Assembly (NCBI RefSeq): GCF_012489685.1
Contig: NC_080046.1
Span: 30,845,763-30,909,762, forward strand
Length of the DNA stretch: 64,000 nt
Origin: Lotus japonicus
Taxonomy: Eukaryota; Streptophyta; Magnoliopsida; Fabales; Fabaceae
Direction: 5' to 3'
Below the pieces are notes generated by a model that saw only the letters and a program-made list of their open reading frames with translations, searched no databases and was not told where the DNA came from. This document shows positions 13,850-23,155 of the stretch, in pieces (position 1 is the stretch's first letter; each line of letters begins with the position of its first letter). The translations under genes were made by a program, and so were the position numbers.

Positions 13850-14791
13850 TGATGATATTATATTTGGTTCTGCTAATCAATCTCTATGCAAAGAATTTTC
13901 TGAGATGATGCAGGCTGAATTTGAGATGAGTATGATGGAGAATTAAAGTACTTTCTGGGAATACAAGTTGATCAAACACCAGAAGGAACATATATCCATC
14001 AGAGCAAGTACACTAAAGAACTTCTGAAGAAGTTCAATATGCTGGAATCTACAGTGGCCAAGACTCCAATGCATCCAACATGCATTCTGGAAAAAGAAGA
14101 TATAAGTGGTAAAGTATGTCAGAAGCTCTATCGTGGCATGATAGTTCACTTCTGTACTTAACTGCATCTAGGCCAGACATACTATTTAGTGTTCATTTAT
14201 GTGCTCGTTTCCAATCAGATCCAAGGGAAACCCACTTAACTGCTGTTAAGAGGATCCTAAGGTATCTGAAAGGCACCACTAACCTTGGCTTGATGTATAA
14301 GAAAACATCAGAGTATAAGCTTTCAGGTTATTGTGATGCTGATTATGCTGGAGATAGAACAGAGAGAAAAAGTACTTCTGGAAATTGTCAATTTCTGGGA
14401 AGCAATCTAGTCTCATGGGCAAGCAAGAGGCAATCAACCATTGCTCTATCAACTGCAGAGGCAGAATATATATCTCAGCGCAATATGCAGCACTCAGATG
14501 CTCTGGATGAAACATCAGCTGGAGGATTATCAGATCCTTGAGAGCAATATCCCAATCTATTGTGATAACACTGCTGCAATTTCGTTGAGCAAGAATCTAT
14601 CTTGCATTCAAGGGCCAAAGCACATTGAGGTAAAGTATCACTTCATTAGAGATTATGTGCAGAAGGGCGTACTTCTTCTGAAGTTTGTTGATACTGACCA
14701 TCAATGGGCAGATATCTTTACAAAGCCCTTAGCTGAAGATAGATTTAATTTTATTCTGAAAAATCTAAACATGGACTTTTGTCCAGAGTGA
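13850..14791 (+). pseudogene. pol fragment: end of reverse transcriptase plus RNase H, frameshifted
   Basis: This is the C-terminal part of a copia pol polyprotein. It starts at the DD of the RT YVDD box (DDIIFGS), passes the LTASRPDI segment, and continues into RNase H with CDADYAG, the STAEAEY block and YCDNTAA, ending in FCPE before a stop at 14789-14791. Compared with the copies at 39977-40511 and 40612-40782 it has several one- or two-base indels: one G missing near 13938, one G missing near 14144, changes near 14470-14482, and a compensating pair near 14597 and 14612. These break the frame into three overlapping pieces. Because they cluster next to gap 1 while the downstream 949-aa ORF is intact, I suspect poor consensus at the contig end as much as true decay. 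The RNase H residues themselves look intact. Confidence 0.88.
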
Positions 14792-15234
14792 AGATAGATC
14801 AGAACCTCTGACTATGATACTTCTTGATCAGAAGATGTCTAGTCCAGAAGGTAACTCAATCAGAGTGTGTGTGCCCACTGGTACTGACTCTGAAGCTGAG
14901 ACAACAACACGTGCGTCAGAATTTCTGATGCATAGTTCCTTGTGCCCGTGTGACAGTCTGTTGTGATTGCGTGTAGATATGCTTATCTCCTGTGTGTGAT
15001 TGTGTATTTTACTGTTACTGTCTATCTTTAATTTTCAACCGTTGATCTTAAAGTGCTTTTTGAATCAACAACGGTTATTTGATAAAACCCACTATACACA
15101 CACGTTCTCTCTCACTTCCGGTTTTCACTCTCGCACTCCCTGCTTTTCAAAACCGCCTCCTTCGTGATTTCTCTCTCGATCTCTCTTCATCCTTCAAACT
15201 TCATCTTCTACCTCAAACCTTCAACCTCTTCAAA
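14792..15234 (+). promoter_or_regulatory. Spacer between pol and the env-position ORF, possible internal promoter
   Basis: About 440 bp without a gene. It contains AACCGTT (15037-15043) and its reverse complement AACGGTT (15070-15076), the kind of core bound by plant MYB factors. These are followed by an AT-rich GATAAAACCCACTATACACA stretch (15081-15100) and a CT-rich leader up to an ATG in good context (AAAATGG). The same arrangement is present upstream of the second copy (39534-39976, opposite strand). Promoter activity is inference; the element could instead express this ORF by splicing or read-through. Confidence 0.4.
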
Positions 15235-18084
15235 ATGGTGAGACAAACCAGAAGATCTACTGCAGATGCACCTCAGTTCCCTCACATGGTAGTCGGGTTG
15301 GCAACGGGTCAACGGGGCTCTGAGAACCCAGCACAAGAACAAGCTCAAGCTCAAGAGGAGATTGTTCCTATTGCAGAACGGGGCTGTGCCGTTCACTGTG
15401 TATTTCCTCCTGAGGAACTCCAAGTCCTGGCAGAATGGAGATTCAACCTCGACAACTTGGCTGCAAATGGGTTTGATCTCCGTCCTGAAGTCCAAGCTCA
15501 AGGTTGGGGAAACTACTTCAATCGACTTCGAGGACCGGTGTATGAGAAGCTAGTAAAGGAATTCTGGAAGCACGCTGATTGTGATGACACTCAGGTGGTC
15601 TCTTACATACTGGGTAGGAAGATCATCATCACGGAGAAGTCATTCGTGAATCTGCTAGGTGCAGAAACTGCTCATGGGTATCGGTTCTCACTGACGGAAT
15701 CGAAGCTGAAACCCAGAACCAAGGACATCGTCAACAAGGCCCTGTACACCACCTTCAAACCGGGCAAGACGAGCTACAAAGTGATGGACCTTCAACCCAA
15801 ACTCAGGGTCTGGCACAAGATCCTGCTCAACTGCATCAATCAACGACCAAAGGGCAGTTCTCCAGACTACATCAACTTCAATCAGAAGGCGATGCTGTTC
15901 TTCATTCAAGACAAGGAGAAGATCTGCCTTCCCTACTTCCTGTTCTCCTATTTGAAGGAATGCATCCGGAAGTCTCGCACCACCTCCTCCATCAAGTCAG
16001 CCATCAAATATATCCCTTTTGGGAGGCTGATCTCAGACTTTCTCATTGAAAGCAACTTGGTGCAAGATTTGATCAATGCTGGTTGCACAGAGGACTTGAG
16101 CACAATTGTTAGCGATGTCTTCACTGCCAACTCTCTGAAGAAGATGGGTTTGGTCCAGAAGAAGATTGCTCCTGCTCATGAGGACACATCTTCTGAGATC
16201 AGAGGAAGAAGAATGCCTCTGAATGACTACCCTCTGTGGACTCAAGCAGACCATCCTGAAGCCATCAGATGCTATGTTGAAGACCTCAGGGCTCAAGGAT
16301 TCGAGATTGACCTTGATGATTTCGTCAGCAGACTTCCACCAGCTCCAGAGTTTCCTTCTCCTCCCAAGAAGAAAACCAAGAGGAAGATGGTTCTGGACGA
16401 ATCCTCAGAGGAATCTGATGTCCCTCTGGTCAAGAAGGCGAAGAGCAAGCCTGATGATGATGATGGTGATGATAGTGAGGATGGTCCTCCAAAGAAGAAG
16501 CAGAAGAAAGTCAGAATTGTGGTGAAGCCTACTCGGGTGGAACCAGCTGCTGCAGCGGTCAGAAGGACTGAACCTCCTGCCAGAGTGACTCGATCATCAG
16601 CACATACAAGTAAGCCTGCACTTACCTCTGATGATGATTTGAATTTATTTGATGCACTCCCAATTTCTGCCTTACTCCAACACTCTTCAAATCCCCTCAC
16701 TCCTATTCATGAATCCCAGCCAGCCGCACAAACCACCTCTCCACCACATTCCCCAAGATCTTCATTCTTTCAACCTTCTCCTACTGAAGCACCACTCTGG
16801 AATTTGCTTCAGAACCAACCCTCTAGGTCAGAAGATCCAACCTCTCTCCTTACCATTCCATACGACCCATTAACTTCTGAACCCATCATCCCCAACCAAC
16901 CAGAACCCAAACCAACAGAACCACAACCCAGAACGTCTGATCACTCTGCTCCCAGAGCATCAGCACGTCCTGCTGTCAGAACCACGGATACAGACTCTTC
17001 ATCAGCCTTCACACCTGTATCCTTCCCCATCAATGTCTTTGACTCTCCTCCCTCCAATACCTCTGAATCACTTAGAAAATTCATGGAGGTTAGGAAAGAG
17101 AAGGTATCTGCCTTGGAAGAATATTACCTTACCTGTCCAAGCCCTAGGCAATATCCTGGCCCTAGACCTGAACGTCTAGTTGACCCAGATGAACCTATCT
17201 TGGCCAATCCTATCCAAGAGGCAGACCCCTTAGTCCAACAGGCTCACCCTGTCCCTGACCAACAAGAGCCAATTCAACCAGACCCTGAACCTGAACAATC
17301 AGTATCTAACCAATCCTCGGTTAGATCACCTCACCCTCTGGTTGAAACTTCAGACCCTCACCGTGGAACCTCTGAACCCAATGCTCCCATAATTAACATT
17401 GGTTCTCCACAAGGTGCCTCTGAAGCTCATAGCAGCAATCACCCAGCCTCTCCTGCACCCAACCTCTCCATCATTCCCTATACTCACCTTCAACCCACAT
17501 CTCTCTCTGAGTGCATCAATATTTTCAATCATGAAGCCTCCTTGAGGCTCCGCAATGTGCACGGTCAGACTGACCTCAGTGAGAATGCTGAAAATGTGGC
17601 TGATGAGTGGAACAATTTGAGCACTTGGCTGGTGGCTCAGTTTCCCGTTATGCTGCAGCTCCTGCATGCCGAGGGAAGTCAGAGCATTGAGGCTGCAGAG
17701 CAAAGGTTTGCTAGGAGGGTGGCTCTTCATGAACTCGAACAGAGAACCAAGCTTCTTGAAGCCATTGAAGAAGCCAAGAGACAGAAAGAACAAGAAGAAG
17801 AAGCTGCCCGTCAAGCAGCAGCTCAGGCTGAACAAGCCAGACTTGAGGCAGAACGTCTTGAAGCTGAGGCTGAGGCAGAGCGACTTGCACCAGTTCTGTT
17901 TACTCCTGCTGCTTCTGCTTCCATTCCAGAACCTCAAGCTGCTCAGAACGTTCCTTCAAGCTCTACTCCGACAAGCTCATCCAGACTCGACATCATGGAA
18001 CAACGTCTTGACACTCATGAATCCATGCTGATTGAGATGAAGCACATGATGATGGAACTTCTGCGCCGTACTGCCAAATCTTAG
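15235..18084 (+). CDS. Env-position ORF of SIRE-type element, plant-transposon-domain-like protein
   Basis: Intact 949-residue ORF downstream of pol, where SIRE elements carry their so-called envelope-like gene. Residues about 45-300 form a conserved globular region (EWRF, WGNYFNRLRGPVY, FWKHADCDDT, LPYFLFSYLKEC) that resembles the putative plant transposon protein domain (Transposase_32-like); this assignment is from memory. Two basic clusters at about 377-384 and 419-427 look like nuclear localisation signals and flank an acidic stretch. The middle is rich in Pro, Ser and Thr. Residues about 824-884 are a strong Ala/Glu/Lys/Arg coiled coil, and a second short helix ends the protein. I see no signal peptide and no membrane-length hydrophobic segment. 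The frame is open 52 codons further upstream (15079), but that part is not conserved as protein in the second copy, so the ATG at 15235 is preferred. Function unknown. Confidence 0.85.
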   Translation: MVRQTRRSTADAPQFPHMVVGLATGQRGSENPAQEQAQAQEEIVPIAERGCAVHCVFPPEELQVLAEWRFNLDNLAANGFDLRPEVQAQGWGNYFNRLRGPVYEKLVKEFWKHADCDDTQVVSYILGRKIIITEKSFVNLLGAETAHGYRFSLTESKLKPRTKDIVNKALYTTFKPGKTSYKVMDLQPKLRVWHKILLNCINQRPKGSSPDYINFNQKAMLFFIQDKEKICLPYFLFSYLKECIRKSRTTSSIKSAIKYIPFGRLISDFLIESNLVQDLINAGCTEDLSTIVSDVFTANSLKKMGLVQKKIAPAHEDTSSEIRGRRMPLNDYPLWTQADHPEAIRCYVEDLRAQGFEIDLDDFVSRLPPAPEFPSPPKKKTKRKMVLDESSEESDVPLVKKAKSKPDDDDGDDSEDGPPKKKQKKVRIVVKPTRVEPAAAAVRRTEPPARVTRSSAHTSKPALTSDDDLNLFDALPISALLQHSSNPLTPIHESQPAAQTTSPPHSPRSSFFQPSPTEAPLWNLLQNQPSRSEDPTSLLTIPYDPLTSEPIIPNQPEPKPTEPQPRTSDHSAPRASARPAVRTTDTDSSSAFTPVSFPINVFDSPPSNTSESLRKFMEVRKEKVSALEEYYLTCPSPRQYPGPRPERLVDPDEPILANPIQEADPLVQQAHPVPDQQEPIQPDPEPEQSVSNQSSVRSPHPLVETSDPHRGTSEPNAPIINIGSPQGASEAHSSNHPASPAPNLSIIPYTHLQPTSLSECINIFNHEASLRLRNVHGQTDLSENAENVADEWNNLSTWLVAQFPVMLQLLHAEGSQSIEAAEQRFARRVALHELEQRTKLLEAIEEAKRQKEQEEEAARQAAAQAEQARLEAERLEAEAEAERLAPVLFTPAASASIPEPQAAQNVPSSSTPTSSSRLDIMEQRLDTHESMLIEMKHMMMELLRRTAKS

Positions 18085-18299
18085 TTTTTTTAGGATCTCT
18101 TCTTTTTCTTCCTTTTCCTTTTTATTTAACGTTGTTTTATTTAAACTCTGCTTATTTACTTACTTTAATTTGTTCATTTGTGATTCTATATGCATATATC
18201 TATATATATTTGTGGCACATATGTTTGCAAAACCTGTTTTATTCATAATTGTTCTATGTTTACATCATAATTCTTTCCATCATACATTATTCCCTATAT
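18085..18299. other. AT-rich spacer between the convergent ORFs
   Basis: Contains the 3' ends of both the env-position ORF and the antisense ORF, with T-rich runs and ATAT repeats. No gene seen apart from the antisense poly(A) signal. Confidence 0.6.
18238..18243 (-). terminator. AATAAA poly(A) signal for the antisense ORF
   Basis: TTTATT on the + strand reads AATAAA on the - strand, 57 bp after the stop codon of the antisense ORF. The second element has AATAAA at nearly the same distance (36542-36547). Confidence 0.5.
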
Positions 18300-18692
18300 C
18301 TAGAATGGAGGATCCTTCCTCATTCTTCTGCATTCTTGGCGCTGCTCCACTCTTTCCTTCTCCAGACGATCCAATGCATACTCTATGTTGCCAAGTTTGA
18401 TGCTCAGATCATCTTTTTCTAGACTATCTTCTGTCGTCTTGAGTCTCTTTTCCACAGTCTCCTTCTCTTCTAGCAGATTCAGCTCCCGCTGGCAAAGCTC
18501 CTGAATCTCTTCCACGAAGCAGAGGAACTCCTTCAGATCTTTCTCCATCTCTGGACCAAGATCTTCTTCAAGCAGTGTCTTCGTCAGCTCTTGTATGGTC
18601 TTTGTACCATCGGGATGCCTAATATTGAGGAACATATCTTCCTCAAACGCCTTCCTTCTGAGCTCTTCTAATGCCATTCTGTATGATGCCAT
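18300..18692 (-). CDS. Antisense ORF of SIRE-type element, small charged coiled-coil protein
   Basis: 130-residue ORF on the strand opposite to the retrotransposon genes, between the env-position ORF and the 3' LTR. It starts MASYRMALEELR and is almost entirely heptad-like, rich in Glu, Lys, Leu and Arg, so a coiled coil is likely. A homologous ORF of 117 residues sits at the same place in the second element (36125-36478). By hand alignment about 77 of 117 residues are identical, and most changes are conservative (E/D, K/R, I/V/L). Many codon differences are synonymous, which suggests selection on the protein. The ATG at 18692 has a plant-like context (AAAATGGCA) and lies about 50 bp after a TATA-like box. 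A longer frame to 18758 exists but would begin right at that box. I do not recognise the protein; no function is assigned. Confidence 0.7.
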   Translation of the reverse strand: MASYRMALEELRRKAFEEDMFLNIRHPDGTKTIQELTKTLLEEDLGPEMEKDLKEFLCFVEEIQELCQRELNLLEEKETVEKRLKTTEDSLEKDDLSIKLGNIEYALDRLEKERVEQRQECRRMRKDPPF

Positions 18693-18742
18693 TTTTTTTC
18701 TGAATATTATTCGAGGTGTGAAGCTTACCTTTCTCTCCAACG

Positions 18743-18750
18743 TTTTTATA
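18743..18750 (-). promoter_or_regulatory. TATA-like box upstream of the antisense ORF
   Basis: Reads TATAAAAA on the - strand, about 50 bp before the ATG at 18692. The second element has TATATAAAG at the matching place. Conservation of both box and spacing supports a real promoter, though no transcript can be seen from sequence. Confidence 0.5.
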
Positions 18751-19479
18751 GGCTTCACTTTCTCTCTGAAAGTTAATGCTCTTACAGTTTCTCGAGGTTA
18801 AGTACTTGGTAACTGACCCTTCTATTTCCTCACTTGACCGGTGGTAAACGTTCATCCCTTGCATTAACTCTTCTATTTATTATCGCCTCACTCTGATTCT
18901 TACATCGTCTTCATTTTCTTTCAACTTAGACCTTCTCTAAGGGGGAAGTACCTTGTACTTCAAGCTAAGTTTTTCACACCCCAAACTTTTTGCTTATGAC
19001 AAAAAGGGGGAGTAAACCCAGTTTTTGATGTGTAAGATGTGTTAGTGTGACTTATTTTTCTTTTGGAGATTTTAAGAGTTCCACCTTCATGACCATAGAT
19101 GTGTCACTGGGCAAATACAAGGAATACATTTCACTTCTTCTGAAGTGATTCTAAGTTGACTCTGATACCCAAGACTCTGATACCTTGTCCATGACTCTGA
19201 TCACTTATACGCTCTGATTATTCGTTTTTCATCTATGTCATAAGCTTTTCACTCTGAACTCTTATATGATTTAGCTCAGAATCTAGACTTTACTAACGTT
19301 TTCATCAAGTATTAGATTCAGGGGGAGCTAAGCTCAAAATCAAGCAGTAACTTGAATTCAGAATGAGCAAGATAAACTATTCACATCAGGATAAGTCTTA
19401 TTCTATATCTCTAAACTCTGAGTGAATTCAGTTTAATGTTTAAGAATTGTTCATCAAAAATCTTAGTTTTGTCATCATC
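18751..19479. other. Non-coding 3' region with repeated G5 purine tracts
   Basis: No gene. Besides the polypurine tract next to the LTR it holds three similar runs: AAGGGGGAAG (18939-18948), AAAAAGGGGGAG (19001-19012) and GGGGGAG (19321-19327). There are also many CTCTGAT/CTCTGA words between about 19150 and 19330. The first part (18751-18950) would be the upstream region of the antisense ORF. Confidence 0.6.
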
Positions 19480-19493
19480 AAAAAGGGGGAGAT
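19480..19493 (+). other. Polypurine tract (PPT)
   Basis: AAAAAGGGGGAGAT lies directly before the 3' LTR start TGTAAGATC. This is the standard position of the plus-strand primer in LTR retrotransposons. The same 14 bases precede the LTR of the second element. Confidence 0.85.
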
Positions 19494-20716
19494 TGTAAGA
19501 TCAAGTTTTGATCTAGTAGTACAACTCTATGTTTTGATGATTACAAGTTAACCTTTTGATATGAACAATTGTGGTACTCTAACGTGTTTTTCTGAGTGTG
19601 CTATTTACAGGCTCTGACCCTGACTCAATTTCACACAAATCAGAAGCACTGTGTATAAAGGGTAACCCAAGCAACGCTTTCGCATTCACCATGTTCAGTA
19701 TGAACAGTGGAAAAGCTTCAGAAGATCTGAAGCTATACAAACTCTGATGAGGACTCAGTCGCTAGAAGCTCTGATGATCCAGAAGTTCTGACAACCAAGA
19801 AACACTGAAGGTTCAGATGTTCCGATGGTGTAGAAGACTCTGAAGATCCAGAAGCTGAATAGTGGAAACTCTGAAGTCCAGAAGCAAGAAACTCTGAAGG
19901 CCATGTTCTTCCCTCTGAGTTCAGAATCAGAAGATACAATGGTCAGAGGATCTGTGCTATCCCTCTGACTCTGATCAACCGGCTTCACAAGTTCCAATAC
20001 GAAGCATTCCTCTGATCAGAAGTCTCCTAGGTTAAAAGGTCAAGTCGCTATCCAAGTACAAAAGCAAGTGTACCTTCCTGACGACCTACCTAACGTTCTC
20101 AGCCACAGCAGAAGCTGGATTTTCCAGAACTGCCCTCCAACGGTAGCATTTCCATGCAACGCTCAACCCTAATCCTTGGAGTATATATAGAGGCTGAAGA
20201 TTGAAAGAAGCAGCTAGAAAAAAAGAAGAAAAAAATATACAAGAAGCAATACACACGCGCAAGATACATTCTAAGCTTTCTTTCATCTTGTAATTTATTT
20301 CAGTTTACACTCAGCTTATTCAGAAGCAAACCCTTGTAAACACCAACCTCAAACAGTTGTTTGATTTTCCTTTAGGAGATCAAGGTTGATCGGATCCTAG
20401 AGAAGACTAAGAGAGTGAATCTTAGTGTGAGCTAAGTCAGTGTAATTGTTAGTCACTTGTAGGTTTCAAGTGCAGTTGTAACTCTTACCTGATTAGTGGA
20501 TTGCCTTCATTCTAAGAAGGAAGAAATCACCTTAACGGGTGGACTGGAGTAGCTTGAGTGATTTATCAAGTGAACCAGGATAAAATCTTTGTGTGCTTTT
20601 CTATCTCTATCTTTTGCACTTAGTTCTCGAAAAGATTTGTTAAAATCTTTAAGGTGGTAGTTTTGTACTGAAAACGTTATTCAAACCCCCCCTTTCTACC
20701 GTTTTTCATACCTTCA
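19494..20716 (+). repeat. 3' LTR of element A (1,223 bp)
   Basis: Starts TGTAAGATCAAG and ends CATACCTTCA, directly bordering the polypurine tract on the left and satellite on the right. It has the same length and practically the same sequence as the LTR at 44816-46038. The U3 part is full of AGAAG/TCTGA words (see findings). A TATA box lies at 20182-20189. Short open frames on the opposite strand (for example 19755-19997) are coincidental. Confidence 0.95.
20182..20189 (+). promoter_or_regulatory. LTR TATA box
   Basis: TATATATA about 690 bp into the LTR, conserved at 45343-45350 (complement) and as a TATATAAAG-type box in the second element. RNA would be expected to start roughly 30 bp downstream, defining the start of R. 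Confidence 0.65.
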
Positions 20717-22439
20717 TAATTCGGCTGGCAGGTGAATAAAGTGGCTTCTTCTACCCCAAAAGCATATAAAATATGCTATATTCTAGGTTCCGGGGTAAAA
20801 GTCATGGCTGCTTGAAGTTTGCTACCGAATTAACCTTAAAAATTCAACCTGTAGGTTTCGTTTTCTACTTTTACCGATTTTCCCCGTTTAATTTGGCTGG
20901 AAGGTGAATAAAGTAGCTTCTTCTACCCCAAAAGCATATAAAATAGACTCAATTCTGGGTTCCGGGGTAAACGTTACGGCTGTTTAAAGTTTGCAGCATA
21001 ATGAACCTTCAAAATTTAACCTGTAGGTTCTGTTTTCTACTTTTACCGATTTCCCTTGTTAAATTCGGCTAGCAGGTGAATAAAATAGCTTCTTCGACCC
21101 CAAAAGCATATAAAATATGCTCAATTCTGGGTTCCGGGGCAAAAGTCGTTGCTGTTTGAAGTTTGCAGCCGAATTAACTTTCAAAATTCAACCTGTAGGT
21201 TCCGTTTTCAACTCTTACCGATTTCACCCGTTAAATTCGTCTAGCAGGTGAATTAAATAGCTTCTTCTACCCTAGAAGCATATAAAATAGGCTCAATTCT
21301 GGGTTCCGGGGCAAAAGTTACGGCTGTTTGAAGTTTGCAGCCAAATTAACCCTCAAAATTCAACCTGTAGGTTCTGTTTTCTACTTTTACCGATTTCCCT
21401 TGTTAAATTCGGCTAGCAGGTGAATAAGGTAGCTTCTTCTACCCCAAAAGCATATTAAATATGCTCAATTCCTGGTTACGGGGCAAAAGTTATGGTTGTT
21501 TGAAGTTTGCAGGCGAATTAACCTTAAAAATTAAACCTGTAGGTTCCGTTTTCAATTTTTATTGATTTCCCCCGATTAATTCGGCTGGCAGGTGGATAAA
21601 GTAGCTTCTTCTACCCCAAAAGGATATAAAATATGCTTAATTCTGGGTTCCAGGCCAAAAGTTGTGGATGTTCGAAGTTTGTGGCTGAATGAACCTTTAA
21701 AATTCTACCTGTAGGTTCTGTTTTCTACTTTTACTGATTTCCCCCGTTAAATTCGGCTAGCAGGTGAATAAAATAGCTTCTTCGACCCCAAAAGGATATA
21801 AAATATGCTCAATTCTGGGTTCCGGGGCAAAAGTCGTTGTTTGTAGTTTGCAGCCGAACTAACTTTCAAAACTCAACCTGTAGGTTCCGTTTTCTACTTT
21901 TTCCGATTTCACCCGTTAAATTAGTCTAGCAGGTGAATTAAATAGCTTCTTCTACCCCAAAAGCATATAAAATAGGCTCAATTCTGGGTTCCGAGGTAAA
22001 CGTTACGGCTGTTTAAAGTTTGCAGCAGAATGAACCTTCAAAATTTAACCTGTAGGTTCTGTTTTAAACTTTTACCGATTTCCCTTGTTAAATTCGGCTA
22101 GCAGGTGAATAAGGTAGCTTCTTCTACCCCAAAAGTATATTAAATATGCTCAATTTCGGGTTACGGGGCAAAAGTTATGGTTGTTTGAAGTTTGCAGGCG
22201 AACTAACCTTAAAAATTAAACCTGTAGGTTCCGTTTTCAATTTTTATTGATTTCCCCCGTTTAATTCGGCTGGCAAGTGGATAAACTAGCTTCTTCGACC
22301 CCAAAAGCATATAAAATATGCTCAATTCTGGGTTCCGGGGCAAAAGTTATGGCTGTTTGAAGTTTGCAGGCGAATTAACCTTAAAAATTTAACATGTAGG
22401 TTCCGTTTTCAATTTTTATTGATTTCCCCAGTTTAATTC
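20717..22439 (+). repeat. 172-bp satellite, first block
   Basis: About ten monomers. Landmark TCGGCTGGCA-type words fall at 20721, 20893, 21065, 21237 and 21409, a period of exactly 172 bp. Monomers contain a GCATATAAAATATGC core and a TTCCGGGG motif. The first five bases (TAATT) are also one half of the element A target duplication. The block ends at the solo LTR insertion with AATTC. Confidence 0.95.
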
Positions 22440-23147
22440 TGTAAGGCCCAAGTTTTTCAGCTTATGCTAAGTGAATAAACTTTCTTATTCACGATTAGGG
22501 TTGATGTAATGTGAAGGGAAACCTGAACAAAAGTTCGTTAAATGAAATATATTTATGAAGGAGAAAGTTCAGGAAAAGTTCAAGGATTGCATTATGATCG
22601 ATAAAAGTTATAGCACGATCGTTATACGCTTAACCTAGGTCAGAAACCCTAGTATATAGCTAGTTTTCACTTATAGGCACGATGGAAGTTTTTTCCAAAA
22701 ATCTTCAGAGAAATGTTAGAACTTCTCTTTTTCCATATATCAAAATCGTTTCGAGGCGAAACTCTAGGATCTACGAACGTCCGATTCCAATCATCGGAAG
22801 TTTGCCGAAACCGAAACCCTGGTATTTCAAAACCCTAGAATTTCTCGACAATGAAGACTTTCTCTATTCAGAGCTTCAAATGAATATTCTACACGCGTAC
22901 ACCCATTTCTCTTGATGATTTCAATCTTTCTTCAGGAGGAAGTTTTCCATTCCGACATCCGATGCAAAAAGCAACTTATCGGGTAAAATAGTTTTATACC
23001 GACTGTGCTTTAGTTGCCAAAAAATACAAGGAGACATCTTTTTAGTTTTGGAATTCTTTCGCCAAAACATATCTTAGAATTCACGGAGAATGACGCCGGA
23101 AAAATCAGATTCGCGAAACTTTCATTTTCCCGCGTTTTGCCAACCTC

Positions 23148-23155
23148 TATATATA
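23148..23155 (+). promoter_or_regulatory. TATA box in the solo LTR
   Basis: CTATATATAG about 0.7 kb into the LTR, followed by a purine-rich then CCCA-rich leader. It would mark the U3/R transition if the + orientation is right. Confidence 0.5.

Larger units (their letters stand above)
13850..20716 (+). mobile_element. SIRE/Maximus-type Ty1/copia retrotransposon, element A, 3' half
   Basis: In order on the + strand: the end of RT and RNase H, a non-coding spacer, an intact env-position ORF, a small antisense ORF, several G5 purine tracts, a polypurine tract and a 1,223-bp LTR ending in CATACCTTCA. RT before RNase H, the extra ORF after pol and the polypurine tract fit the SIRE/Maximus lineage. 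The 5' part is missing at gap 1. The LTR is practically identical to that at 44816-46038; I saw one difference (20212 A against 45320 C, complemented). The flank TAATT at 20717-20721 matches the complemented flank at 46039-46043. This half therefore most likely belongs to the 5' half at 40612-46038, giving an element of about 12.1 kb. Confidence 0.9.

Noticed and set aside
13746..13946. Frame read through the N run into the RT fragment
   Set aside because: The N stretch has no real sequence; only the part after 13850 is meaningful.
15079..15234. Upstream in-frame ATG as the start of the env-position ORF
   Set aside because: The 52 extra codons are frame-shifted relative to the second copy by compensating indels, while everything after the ATG at 15235 is conserved.
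19733..20286. Frames of 66-80 codons on the - strand of the LTR, repeated at 34836-35100 and 45246-45799
   Set aside because: They lie in the regulatory U3/R part of LTRs; the match between copies only reflects LTR identity.
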